Below, one piece after another: positions 24,793-33,624 of a stretch of DNA of 52,765 nt (position 1 is its first letter; each line of letters starts with the position of its first letter). Made by a program: the position numbers and the translations under genes. The notes below the pieces were generated by a model that saw only the letters and a program-made list of their open reading frames with translations, did no database searches and was not told where the DNA came from. Source of the stretch: Cyclobacteriaceae bacterium (GTDB taxonomy: Bacteria > Bacteroidota > Bacteroidia > Cytophagales > Cyclobacteriaceae); contig JAGQYM010000031.1 in assembly GCA_020436085.1 (NCBI GenBank), positions 1 through 52,765 on the forward strand, read 5' to 3'.

Positions 24793-25913
24793 TGGAGGAA
24801 GTCATTCAAGATAAGGACCTGGAATCGAAAGAGTATTTCATCAACATGGGCCCACAGCACCCAAGCACCCATGGTGTGCTTCGCCTGGTGCTGTCTCTGG
24901 ATGGTGAAATCATTCGAAAAGTAGAACCTCATCTTGGTTTTATTCATCGGTCAATCGAAAAGATGTGTGAGCACGATGTGTACAATCAGATTGTACATCT
25001 CACCGACCGGATGGATTACCTCTCCTGTCATATTAATAATGAGGCAGTATGCCTTTGTGTGGAGCAGGCGTTGCAACTAGAGATCCCTGACCGGATTAAA
25101 GTCATACGCACTATAATCGGAGAACTTACTCGCCTATCATCTCATCAATTGTGGTGGGGCGTAATGGGGATGGACCTCGGTGCGATTACCTCATTCCTCT
25201 ATGGGTTTAGAGATCGCGAGATGATCACTGACATCTTTGAGGAGACATGTGGTGCCAGACTGACCATGAACTACAACCTCCCCGGTGGATTGATGTTTGA
25301 CATTCATCCGAACTTTCAGAAGCGGACGAAAGACTTCATTGCTCATTTCAAAAAGAAACTACCGGAGTACGACACCTTGCTTTCCAACAATGTGATCTTC
25401 CGCCAAAGGACTAAGGGGATTGGATATTTATCCAAAGAGGATGCCATCAGTTATGGTGTAACCGGCCCAACAGCCCGGGCATCTGGCTTCTCGTGCGATG
25501 TGAGAAAACATCATCCCTATAGTGGGTATGACAAAGTTCAGTTCAAAGAAATACTCGATACAGAGGGTGACTGCTATGCACGATACAAATGTCGTATTGC
25601 CGAGATGTGGGAGTCGATGTCAATCATTGAGCAATTGATCGACAACATTCCCGAAGGTCCGCACAAAGTGCCAACGAAAGCTGTAATTAAATTACCGAAG
25701 GGTGAGTGGTACCAAAAAGTAGAGACCGCGAGGGGCGAGTTTGGTGTTTATATTATTAGCGAGGGACAAAAGAGTCCTTATCGTCTCAAGTTTAGGTCGC
25801 CCGGATTCAGCAATCTCTCAGCTCTTGACCATATGGCACGGGGCTGTAAAATCGCTGACCTGGTTGCCATCATGTCAACATTGGATTTAGTCATACCTGA
25901 TATCGACCGGTGA
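24792..25913 (+). CDS. nuoD: complex I subunit D (49-kDa, quinone site)
   Basis: A 373-residue hydrogenase-large-subunit homologue. MGPQHPSTHGVLRL at the N-terminus holds the histidine that lines the quinone site. Other landmarks are LGFIHRSIEK, TDRMDYLSCH, and the C-terminal RSPGFSNLSALDHMARG and STLDLVIPDIDR. It is slightly shorter than the 400-residue norm, mainly at the N-terminus before the HPSTHG motif, which is common in Bacteroidota. There is a 1-nt gap to nuoH. Confidence 0.95.
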   Translation: MEEVIQDKDLESKEYFINMGPQHPSTHGVLRLVLSLDGEIIRKVEPHLGFIHRSIEKMCEHDVYNQIVHLTDRMDYLSCHINNEAVCLCVEQALQLEIPDRIKVIRTIIGELTRLSSHQLWWGVMGMDLGAITSFLYGFRDREMITDIFEETCGARLTMNYNLPGGLMFDIHPNFQKRTKDFIAHFKKKLPEYDTLLSNNVIFRQRTKGIGYLSKEDAISYGVTGPTARASGFSCDVRKHHPYSGYDKVQFKEILDTEGDCYARYKCRIAEMWESMSIIEQLIDNIPEGPHKVPTKAVIKLPKGEWYQKVETARGEFGVYIISEGQKSPYRLKFRSPGFSNLSALDHMARGCKIADLVAIMSTLDLVIPDIDR

Positions 25914-25914
25914 T

Positions 25915-27000
25915 ATGAATTGGCTCTACGATTTTAATTATCTCACACGCAGTATCCACGAAAGTTTAGCTGAGACTTTTGAACCGGCCACCGTGACAAT
26001 AGTCGAGATGGCGCTGGCTGGACTTTGCTTTATGATCCTGTTCGCTTTATTGGGGCTCGTGTTAGTGTATGCCGAACGAAAAGTGAGTGCGTTCTTTCAG
26101 CAACGGCTGGGCCCTATGCGAGTGGGCAAGTGGGGAACTGCACAAACATTGGCGGACGTCATCAAACTTCTGATGAAGGAGCCTTTGATCAACAAAAATG
26201 CAGATCGGTTTCTTTTTAACCTCGCCCCCTACATAATTATGATCGCATCATTTATGGCAATGGCGTCTCTCCCATTTGCCAAAGGACTACAGGCATTGGA
26301 CTTTGACATCGGTTTGTTATACATCTCTGCTGTTTCTTCGCTAGGTGTGATCGGGATTTTGTTAGCTGGCTGGTCGTCAGATAACAAATATTCTCTGATT
26401 GGCGCCATGCGATCCGGAGCGCAAATTATCAGCTACGAACTTTCTGTCGGACTTTCTCTGCTTACCATTGTTGTGCTGACGGGAAGTCTGCAACTGAGTA
26501 CAATTGTCGAATCACAAGCCAACGGCTGGTGGATATTCAAAGGTCACATACCGGCAGTAGTAGCATTTATAATATTTCTCATCGCCAGTACTGCTGAAAC
26601 CAACAGAGGCCCATTCGATCTGGCAGAAGCCGAGTCAGAACTTACGGCAGGATTTCACACTGAATATTCCGGTTTGAAGTTTGCATTTTTCTTTTTGGCG
26701 GAATTTGCCAACATGTTCATCGTGGCTGCCATTGGCGCAACTGTATTTCTCGGAGGTTGGATGCCTTTTCACATTGGCGGCTGGGAAGGATTCAATAACA
26801 TCATGGATTATGTGCCACCATTATTTTGGTTTTTTGGAAAAGTGAGTTTTCTCATCTTCATGATGATGTGGTTTCGCTGGACATTTCCTCGATTAAGGAT
26901 TGATCAGCTGCTGACACTGGAATGGAAGTATCTGTTGCCGGTGAACCTCATGAATATTGTATTGATGGCGTTTTTAAGTTTAATGGGATGGCATTTTTAA
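25915..27000 (+). CDS. nuoH: complex I subunit H
   Basis: A 361-residue membrane subunit with eight or nine helices. The conserved YAERKVSAFFQQRLGPMRVG loop and AETNRGPFDLAEAESELTAGFHTEYS lie at the quinone-channel interface. It links the peripheral arm to the proton-pumping subunits. A GGAGGAG-like Shine-Dalgarno (AAAGGAGGAGC) precedes the next gene, nuoI, which is uncommonly strong for this phylum. Confidence 0.95.
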   Translation: MNWLYDFNYLTRSIHESLAETFEPATVTIVEMALAGLCFMILFALLGLVLVYAERKVSAFFQQRLGPMRVGKWGTAQTLADVIKLLMKEPLINKNADRFLFNLAPYIIMIASFMAMASLPFAKGLQALDFDIGLLYISAVSSLGVIGILLAGWSSDNKYSLIGAMRSGAQIISYELSVGLSLLTIVVLTGSLQLSTIVESQANGWWIFKGHIPAVVAFIIFLIASTAETNRGPFDLAEAESELTAGFHTEYSGLKFAFFFLAEFANMFIVAAIGATVFLGGWMPFHIGGWEGFNNIMDYVPPLFWFFGKVSFLIFMMMWFRWTFPRLRIDQLLTLEWKYLLPVNLMNIVLMAFLSLMGWHF

Positions 27001-27009
27001 AGGAGGAGC

Positions 27010-27486
27010 ATGAAGAGCATCATTAACTATTTCAAAGAGATTTTTTCGGGACTAAAATCCCTGATGCAGGGGATGAAAGTAACCGGTCACTATTTCACGC
27101 ATCCAAAGGAGATCATCACTCAACAATATCCGGAAAACAGGGAGACGTTGAAGATGTTCGAAAGATTTCGTGGTGAGGTGGTTCTTCTTCATGATGAAAA
27201 CAATGAACACAAATGCACTGGCTGCTCAGCATGCGAGGTAGCGTGCCCGAATGGAACGATCGAAATCATACCAAAACGAATTGAGGTTGAAGGCCGAAAA
27301 GTAAAAGCGATAGATCAGTTCGTTTACCATCTGCAAATGTGTACGATGTGTGGCTTGTGCATTCCAGCCTGCCCTACGGATGCTATTGTGATGGCCAACA
27401 CCTTTGAGCATGCCGTTTTCGATCGGTCGAAGCTTACAAAGATTTTGAATAAGCCTGGCTCAAAAATCATGGATGGAATAAAGTAA
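27010..27486 (+). CDS. nuoI: complex I subunit I (2 x 4Fe-4S)
   Basis: A 158-residue ferredoxin-like subunit. CTGCSACEVACP and CTMCGLCIPACP bind clusters N6a and N6b. In complexes lacking the NADH module this subunit is the expected docking and entry point for ferredoxin. A strong Shine-Dalgarno (AGGAGGA) lies 3-9 nt upstream. The stop overlaps nuoJ by 1 nt. Confidence 0.95.
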   Translation: MKSIINYFKEIFSGLKSLMQGMKVTGHYFTHPKEIITQQYPENRETLKMFERFRGEVVLLHDENNEHKCTGCSACEVACPNGTIEIIPKRIEVEGRKVKAIDQFVYHLQMCTMCGLCIPACPTDAIVMANTFEHAVFDRSKLTKILNKPGSKIMDGIK

Positions 27487-28007
27487 TGGCAACGAGTGCA
27501 ATCATATTTTATGTAGTCGCCACAATCATGATTGTGTTTTCATTGCTTGCTGTGACGTCCAGAAAGATTTTGAGAGCAGCAGTCTACCTTCTCTTCGCAC
27601 TTGCTGGCACGGCCGGTATTTACTTTATGGTGGACTATTATTTCCTGGCAGCAGTACAACTTATAGTTTATGCTGGTGGAATTGTTGTGTTAATCATTTT
27701 CTCAATTCTCCTCACGTCTCACATCGAAGAGAAAATGGAAAAGCCGGATTCGTTGAAGATTATTCTCACGGCTATTCTGGGACTTGGTGGCACCGCGGTC
27801 AGTTTATATGTAATCACAAATCACCTGTTTACCCCGCAGCCCACTACAGGTGTTGAAGCAACAATGTCAACCATCGGAGAAAAACTGTTAGGTTACGGTG
27901 CTGGTGGGTATGTCCTTCCCTTTGAGGTAATAAGTATTCTTCTGCTGGCAGCTATGGTGGGTGCCATCGTGGTGGCAAAACGCAACAAACCCGAAAACCA
28001 TGATTGA
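27486..28007 (+). CDS. nuoJ: complex I subunit J
   Basis: A 173-residue membrane subunit with five helices (ILRAAVYLLFALAGTAGIYF, then LIVYAGGIVVLIIFSILL with the pi-bulge helix). The 3' end overlaps nuoK by 8 nt around CATGATTGA. Confidence 0.93.
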   Translation: MATSAIIFYVVATIMIVFSLLAVTSRKILRAAVYLLFALAGTAGIYFMVDYYFLAAVQLIVYAGGIVVLIIFSILLTSHIEEKMEKPDSLKIILTAILGLGGTAVSLYVITNHLFTPQPTTGVEATMSTIGEKLLGYGAGGYVLPFEVISILLLAAMVGAIVVAKRNKPENHD

Positions 28008-28317
28008 AAGCGTTCCATTAAATCAGGTATTGATTGTAACCACGCTTATGTTTTTCATTGGTGTTTACGGGTTCTTAACACGTAAAAACTTGATTACGAT
28101 GTTAATCAGTGTCGAGCTGATGCTCAATGCAGTTAACCTCAATTTTGTATTCTTCGACAGGTATTTGTTTCCAGGCAAACTTGAGGGACACTTCTTTTCA
28201 TTGTTTATCATCGCCATTGCAGCAGCTGAAGCCGCGGTAGCTATAGCAATATTTATTAATCTATATCGCAATATCCGTTCGATTAATGTAGAAGACGTAA
28301 ATGAGATGAAGAACTGA
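28000..28317 (+). CDS. nuoK: complex I subunit K
   Basis: 105 residues from ATG 28000. The open frame extends 13 codons upstream from a GTG, but the ATG gives the standard length and N-terminus (VPLNQVLIVTT). Three helices carry the two membrane glutamates: one in LLISVELMLNAVNL-type context (here ISVELMLNAVNLNF) and one in AAAEAAVAIAIFI. The stop overlaps the nuoL ATG by 1 nt. Confidence 0.94.
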   Translation: MIESVPLNQVLIVTTLMFFIGVYGFLTRKNLITMLISVELMLNAVNLNFVFFDRYLFPGKLEGHFFSLFIIAIAAAEAAVAIAIFINLYRNIRSINVEDVNEMKN

Positions 28318-30212
28318 TGGGATATCAATACACGATATGGATTCTTATTCTGCCCATCGTGGCATTTGTCATCAATGGATTGGGTAGCGGTAAACTACCA
28401 GGCAAAATATCGGGTTGGATTGCAACTGTCGCGATTGGCATTTCAGCATTCCTCTCCTACAAGACCGCGTTTCAATTTTTTGGTAGCGGTTCACACGAAA
28501 AAATAATTGCCGTCAAGACCACGTGGCTGAGGTTCAATGAGGGTCTCCAGATCGATATGGGGATACTACTTGACCCTATTTCGATCATGATGCTCGTGGT
28601 TATCACCACAGTGTCTTTGATGGTATTTGTCTACAGCCAGGGATACATGAAGGGCGAAAAGGGTTACGATCGATATTTCGCTTTCCTTTCACTATTTAGT
28701 TTTTCAATGCTTGGGTTGGTGGTTGCTACCAATTTATTCCAGACGTACATGTTCTGGGAATTGGTTGGAGTATCATCTTATTTGCTTATCGGATTTTATT
28801 ACGACAAGCCCGCTGCTGTTGCCGCGTCCAAGAAAGCATTTATCGTAACACGCTTTGCCGATTTGGGATTTCTGATCGGCATTCTGATTATATCATTCTA
28901 CACCGGCACGTTTGATTTTGATATTCTGACTCGTCCGGAAGCGATGACGCTACCTGTAACTGCTACATTTTTGGGTTTGTCAACAATGACATGGGCTCTT
29001 TTACTAGTATTCATGGGAGGCGCGGGCAAATCAGCGATGTTTCCACTACACATTTGGCTTCCGGATGCAATGGAAGGCCCGACTCCAGTGTCGGCACTTA
29101 TTCATGCGGCTACGATGGTAGTTGCTGGTGTTTATTTGGTGGCCAGGCTCTTTCCAACTTACTCCGTGCTTGCGCCTGATGCGCTTGAGGTTGTTGCATT
29201 CATTGGGGCGTTCACGACTTTGTTCGCAGCCGTAATTGCTTGCACCCAATTTGATATCAAGAGAATACTTGCGTTCTCTACGATGTCACAAATCGGTTAT
29301 ATGATGCTGGCCCTTGGTGTATCAGGTTACGGTGGCGAAGAAGGACTTGGCTACACGGCATCACTTTTTCACTTGTTCACGCATGCATTTTTTAAGGCAT
29401 TACTTTTCCTTGGTGCTGGTTCCATCATTCATGCTGTGCATACGAATGACATCCGGGAGATGGGAGGTCTGAGAAAATATCAACCCATTACACACATTTT
29501 ATTCCTTATTGCATGCCTTGCTATTGCAGGCATTCCGCCCTTCGCTGGCTTCTTTAGCAAAGATGAAATTTTAGCCGCTGCATTTGCCACGCATCCTATC
29601 TATTATATCATCGGCACTCTGGTTGCAGGCTTGACTGCATTCTACATGTTTCGTTTGTACTTTATCGTTTTCTGGGGCAAGTCAACCAGCTATACTCACA
29701 CTCCACACGAGTCACCGGTCATCATGACTTTGCCGATGATGATTCTGGGGATAGGATCCGTTGTTGCAGGCTTGATTCCTTTTGGTTCTTACATAAGTAG
29801 TGATGGTGTTCCATTAAAAGGTCATATCGACTGGGTTGTGGCAACTATCTCCGTGGTACTGGCTCTTGTAGGAATACTTATCGCGTTCAAGTTTTATAAA
29901 ACCGAGTCAGCCAAACCTGAAGCCATCTCGAAATCATTTGGAGCATTCTACAGAAGTGCCTTATCGAAATTCTATTTCGATGAGTTGTACATCGCAATCA
30001 CAAAAGGTGTCATCTTCAGATTCGTTTCGAAACCACTCGCCTGGTTTGACCGGAATGTGATTGATGCCTTTATGAATCTAATTGCGGCAATTACCAACTG
30101 GGTGTCTTCGCAAATCAAAGAGTTTCAATCTGGCCAGCTTCAGAAATATGCATTCATATTTATTTCGGGGGTCATCATTATTCTACTAAGCTTCCTTTAC
30201 GCCAATCAATGA
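28317..30212 (+). CDS. nuoL: complex I subunit L (antiporter-like)
   Basis: A 631-residue antiporter-like subunit with about 16 helices. FWELVGVSSYLLIGFYY carries the conserved helix-5 glutamate. KSAMFPLHIWLPDAMEGPTPVSALIHAATMV carries the lysine and histidine of the proton channel. The long C-terminal lateral helix region is present (residues about 520-600). It ends with a 4-nt ATGA overlap into nuoM. Confidence 0.95.
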   Translation: MGYQYTIWILILPIVAFVINGLGSGKLPGKISGWIATVAIGISAFLSYKTAFQFFGSGSHEKIIAVKTTWLRFNEGLQIDMGILLDPISIMMLVVITTVSLMVFVYSQGYMKGEKGYDRYFAFLSLFSFSMLGLVVATNLFQTYMFWELVGVSSYLLIGFYYDKPAAVAASKKAFIVTRFADLGFLIGILIISFYTGTFDFDILTRPEAMTLPVTATFLGLSTMTWALLLVFMGGAGKSAMFPLHIWLPDAMEGPTPVSALIHAATMVVAGVYLVARLFPTYSVLAPDALEVVAFIGAFTTLFAAVIACTQFDIKRILAFSTMSQIGYMMLALGVSGYGGEEGLGYTASLFHLFTHAFFKALLFLGAGSIIHAVHTNDIREMGGLRKYQPITHILFLIACLAIAGIPPFAGFFSKDEILAAAFATHPIYYIIGTLVAGLTAFYMFRLYFIVFWGKSTSYTHTPHESPVIMTLPMMILGIGSVVAGLIPFGSYISSDGVPLKGHIDWVVATISVVLALVGILIAFKFYKTESAKPEAISKSFGAFYRSALSKFYFDELYIAITKGVIFRFVSKPLAWFDRNVIDAFMNLIAAITNWVSSQIKEFQSGQLQKYAFIFISGVIIILLSFLYANQ

Positions 30213-31693
30213 ATCTGTTGATACTCCATATTGCCGTTCCTTCCCTCACAGCACTGGCGATCATGTTTGTCAGTAGTCAAAGGCAGGTGAGGACGATTGC
30301 GGCAACCGGAATGAGCATTCAATTGATCCAATCGCTTGTGTTGCTGTATCAATTTTTGCAAGAGCGAATGAGTGGCAATAATGCAGAGGTGCTCTTCACT
30401 CAAAGTTTTGTTTGGTACCCAAGTTTGGGAATCAACTTCGATATCGGTGTGGATGGGATTGCTGTTGCGATGATTATGCTTACCTCGATTGTCATCTTTA
30501 CAGGTGTCTTTGCAAGTTGGGAAGTCAATAATCTTTACAAAGAGTTCTTCATATCACTTATCGTGCTGGCAACTGGCGTGTACGGATTCTTCGTATCACT
30601 AGACTTATTCGTAATGTTTCTGTTTTTCGAATTGGCGGTAATTCCAATGTACTTACTGATCGGAATCTGGGGAAGCGGCCCGAAGGAATACGCAGCTATG
30701 AAACTCACGCTGATGCTGATGGGTGGTTCTGCTTTACTAGTAGTGGGCATTCTCGGTGTTTACTTTACCGCAAACATCGAAACGTTCAATATCATTGAAC
30801 TCAGCAAGCAAGCATTCCCCATTGAAATGCAGCGGATATTTTTCCCGTTGCTATTTATTGGCTTTGGTGTAATTGGTGCTTTGTTTCCATTTCACACTTG
30901 GTCACCCGATGGTCATAGCTCTGCGCCCACAGCAGTATCAATGTTGCACGCAGGTGTACTCATGAAATTGGGCGGTTATGGATGCCTTAAAGTTGCCATC
31001 TTTCTTCTACCCGAGGCGGCAAATGAAATGTCATGGATATTTCTCATCCTGACTTCAATCTCGGTATTGTATGGCGCGCTAGCCACCATCGTTCAAACTG
31101 ACCTGAAATACATCAACGCTTACTCATCGGTGAGTCATTGCGGCCTTGTGCTTTTCGGACTGCTGATGCTCAACAAAACGGCTAGCAATGGCGCGGTCCT
31201 TCAAATGATTTCACACGGACTGATGACAGCTCTGTTTTTCGCTTTAATCGGAATGCTTTATTCAAGAACACATACACGCATCATCACACAGATGGGTGGG
31301 CTGATGAAGGTACTTCCTTTCCTTTCCGTTTGTTATGTTATTGGTGGACTCGCTTCCTTAGGTCTTCCCGGACTGAGTGGCTTCGTGGCTGAGATGACGA
31401 TTTTTGTTGGTGCTTTTCAGCATAATGATATTTTCCACAGAGTGGCAACGATTATCGCTGTGTCATCCATTGTGGTCACGGCTGTATATATATTAAGAGT
31501 TGTGGGTATGCTGCTAATGGGGCCGGTACGGTCAGAGGAATATAACAACTTCCCAAAAGCAAAGTGGTTTGAAAAAGTAGCAACCGTATCATTGATTATC
31601 GGGATACTGGTAATTGGGCTCGCGCCTTTGTGGTTATCAACCATGATTTGGGATAGCCTTGGGCCTATTGTCGATAAATTGGTATTAAAATAA
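30209..31693 (+). CDS. nuoM: complex I subunit M (antiporter-like)
   Basis: A 494-residue antiporter-like subunit. FFELAVIPMYLLIGIWG has the helix-5 glutamate, LFPFHTWSPDGHSSAPTAVSMLHAGVLMKLGGYG the channel residues, and SVSHCGLVLFGL the helix-10 region. Its TAA abuts the nuoN ATG with no spacer. Confidence 0.95.
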   Translation: MNLLILHIAVPSLTALAIMFVSSQRQVRTIAATGMSIQLIQSLVLLYQFLQERMSGNNAEVLFTQSFVWYPSLGINFDIGVDGIAVAMIMLTSIVIFTGVFASWEVNNLYKEFFISLIVLATGVYGFFVSLDLFVMFLFFELAVIPMYLLIGIWGSGPKEYAAMKLTLMLMGGSALLVVGILGVYFTANIETFNIIELSKQAFPIEMQRIFFPLLFIGFGVIGALFPFHTWSPDGHSSAPTAVSMLHAGVLMKLGGYGCLKVAIFLLPEAANEMSWIFLILTSISVLYGALATIVQTDLKYINAYSSVSHCGLVLFGLLMLNKTASNGAVLQMISHGLMTALFFALIGMLYSRTHTRIITQMGGLMKVLPFLSVCYVIGGLASLGLPGLSGFVAEMTIFVGAFQHNDIFHRVATIIAVSSIVVTAVYILRVVGMLLMGPVRSEEYNNFPKAKWFEKVATVSLIIGILVIGLAPLWLSTMIWDSLGPIVDKLVLK

Positions 31694-33112
31694 ATGAGTT
31701 TACAGGAATTACTTTTGATGCGACACGAATGGCTGCTCATTGCAGCGGTAGTCGCTCTGCTACTTCTGGAACTTAATTTTTCAGAAGCAAAGAAGACAAA
31801 TGTCATTCCGGCAGCCGCAATTATTTTTACCATAGTCACACTAATTGGATTCCTCCCGTCAGAAAACGGACGTGCTTTCGGTGGAATGTTCATCACTGAT
31901 CCGATAAGAACCTTAATGAAAAACATTCTTAACCTTGGAGTTCTAATCGTCTTTCTTCAGTCTGGTTCATGGCTTCGCACACAAAACAATTTCAACAGAG
32001 TTACCGAATTCTACCTACTGATCATCTCCAGCGTGATCGGTGTGAGTTATATGATTTCTGCAGGACACCTGTTGATGTTTTACCTGGGTCTTGAGCTACT
32101 GACGATTCCGATTGCCGCAGCAGCATCTTATGAACAATACAAAAGCAAGTCAGCGGAGGCAGGAATCAAGTTGATACTTTCATCTGCTTTCTCTTCTGCC
32201 ATTTTACTATTCGGCATTTCGATGCTCTATGGCACAACAGGAACACTCTATTTTAGCGACATTAAGTTGGCGGGTGAATTATTAACGGTATTGAGCTTTG
32301 TGTTTTTGTTCTCAGGCCTTGCATTCAAAATCAGCATTGTTCCGTTTCACCTTTGGACGGCTGATGTGTATGAGGGCAGTCCAACTAGTATTACATCATA
32401 CCTTTCTGTCGTTTCAAAAGGCGCAGCCATTTTTGTACTCCTTATTTTCTTTGCGTCTGTCTTCGGGCCGTTACAAGAAGTGTGGCAACAAGTAGTGTAT
32501 GGTACTGCTATTTTCACGATGACAATTGGAAATTTATTTGCCATCAGGCAGCAAAATCTCAAGCGTTTCCTTGCCTTCTCATCCATCGCCCAAGCTGGGT
32601 TCATCCTGTTGGGTATGGTGGGTGGCACACCGTTGGGTATGGCCACGGTGATTTACTTTATTTTGATTTATGTTTTTTCGAACCTTGCCGCGTTCGGAGT
32701 GGTAGTGGCGGTGGAGCAGGTATCAGGCAAGATTAACATCACTGACTACAATGGATTGTATAATACTAATCCGAGGTTAAGTCTTACCATGATGCTTGCT
32801 TTGTTTTCACTTGCTGGCATTCCACCCTTGGCTGGTTTCTTTGGAAAGTTCTTTCTTTTCACGGCAGCAGCAGAGAGTGGATTTTACACATTGCTATTTA
32901 TCGCGGTACTCAATGCTGTGATCTCACTTTACTATTATTTGCTTGTTGTTAAGGCGATGTTCATCAACAAGTCGGATGCACCAATCGGCTACTTTCAAAG
33001 TGATTATTCCTCAAGGATTGCCATGAGTGCGTGCGTGTTGGGTATTTTGACTACAGGTTTTTATAGTCCCATTTTTGAATTCATTAAAAAACTTTGCCTC
33101 GAGAGCTTCTGA
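31694..33112 (+). CDS. nuoN: complex I subunit N (antiporter-like)
   Basis: A 472-residue antiporter-like subunit. YLGLELLTIPIAAAASYEQY has the conserved glutamate. FKISIVPFHLWTADVYEGSPTSITSYLSVVSKGAA is the diagnostic NuoN channel segment. FSLAGIPPLAGFFGKFFLF follows. It is the last complex I gene; none of nuoE, nuoF or nuoG is found on either strand in the window. A short unknown gene follows after 1 nt. Confidence 0.95.
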   Translation: MSLQELLLMRHEWLLIAAVVALLLLELNFSEAKKTNVIPAAAIIFTIVTLIGFLPSENGRAFGGMFITDPIRTLMKNILNLGVLIVFLQSGSWLRTQNNFNRVTEFYLLIISSVIGVSYMISAGHLLMFYLGLELLTIPIAAAASYEQYKSKSAEAGIKLILSSAFSSAILLFGISMLYGTTGTLYFSDIKLAGELLTVLSFVFLFSGLAFKISIVPFHLWTADVYEGSPTSITSYLSVVSKGAAIFVLLIFFASVFGPLQEVWQQVVYGTAIFTMTIGNLFAIRQQNLKRFLAFSSIAQAGFILLGMVGGTPLGMATVIYFILIYVFSNLAAFGVVVAVEQVSGKINITDYNGLYNTNPRLSLTMMLALFSLAGIPPLAGFFGKFFLFTAAAESGFYTLLFIAVLNAVISLYYYLLVVKAMFINKSDAPIGYFQSDYSSRIAMSACVLGILTTGFYSPIFEFIKKLCLESF

Positions 33113-33113
33113 T

Positions 33114-33455
33114 ATGTCGTTGTTGAAATTTGAACATAAAATCATAGAAATAGAGGAGAAAGCTCATCGCATCATCGAGGAGGGTGTAACGCGAGAACGC
33201 GCAGAGTTTTTAAAAAATCTGCTGGCTATCAATCATCATGCTTCCGTTATTCAGGAGGTTCCAGCTAAAGTCGAAGGTCAGCCCTCCACCTTCACCATTG
33301 CCACTCCCGACATTACCCTAAACCCGATTGTGAAGGTGTACAATCGAGAACTGAAAACTGCGGAAGGAAAAAAGGTCACACCTGACTATTGGAATCAAAA
33401 GACCACTAAGCTTGAGCCCAACTACTGGGACAAGAGCAAAAAGGATTTTCTTTAA
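33114..33455 (+). CDS. small hypothetical protein coupled to nuoN
   Basis: 113 residues from an ATG 1 nt after the nuoN TGA. The frame extends further upstream inside nuoN, but this start fits the operon spacing. Residues 1-35 form a charged amphipathic helix that could coil (FEHKIIEIEEKAHRIIEEG). The middle is beta-like (STFTIATPDITLNPIVKVYN). The end holds a near-repeated motif, TPDYWNQK and EPNYWDKSKK. There is no signal peptide or membrane segment. I do not recognise a family. Position suggests a cytoplasmic accessory or assembly factor of the EFG-less complex I, or simply a hitchhiker at the operon end. Confidence 0.65.
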   Translation: MSLLKFEHKIIEIEEKAHRIIEEGVTRERAEFLKNLLAINHHASVIQEVPAKVEGQPSTFTIATPDITLNPIVKVYNRELKTAEGKKVTPDYWNQKTTKLEPNYWDKSKKDFL

Positions 33456-33624
33456 GGAAGACCTCAAGATCTGTAGCTATTTCCATACCACTTAGTGCGG
33501 TATTGCGCCCTGGTGATCTTGTCACGACCTACCACCCATTTATCAAATAAACCTTCTATTAATATCCAACACCTTCCGCCCGAAACCGCACGTAGTTACT
33601 TCTATCACCAACATTAACCTTCCA

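Noticed and set aside
33456-33624. Possible RNA element or terminator after the nuo operon
   Set aside because: Only a 6-bp inverted repeat without T-run and no promoter-like pair; nothing supportable in this gap.
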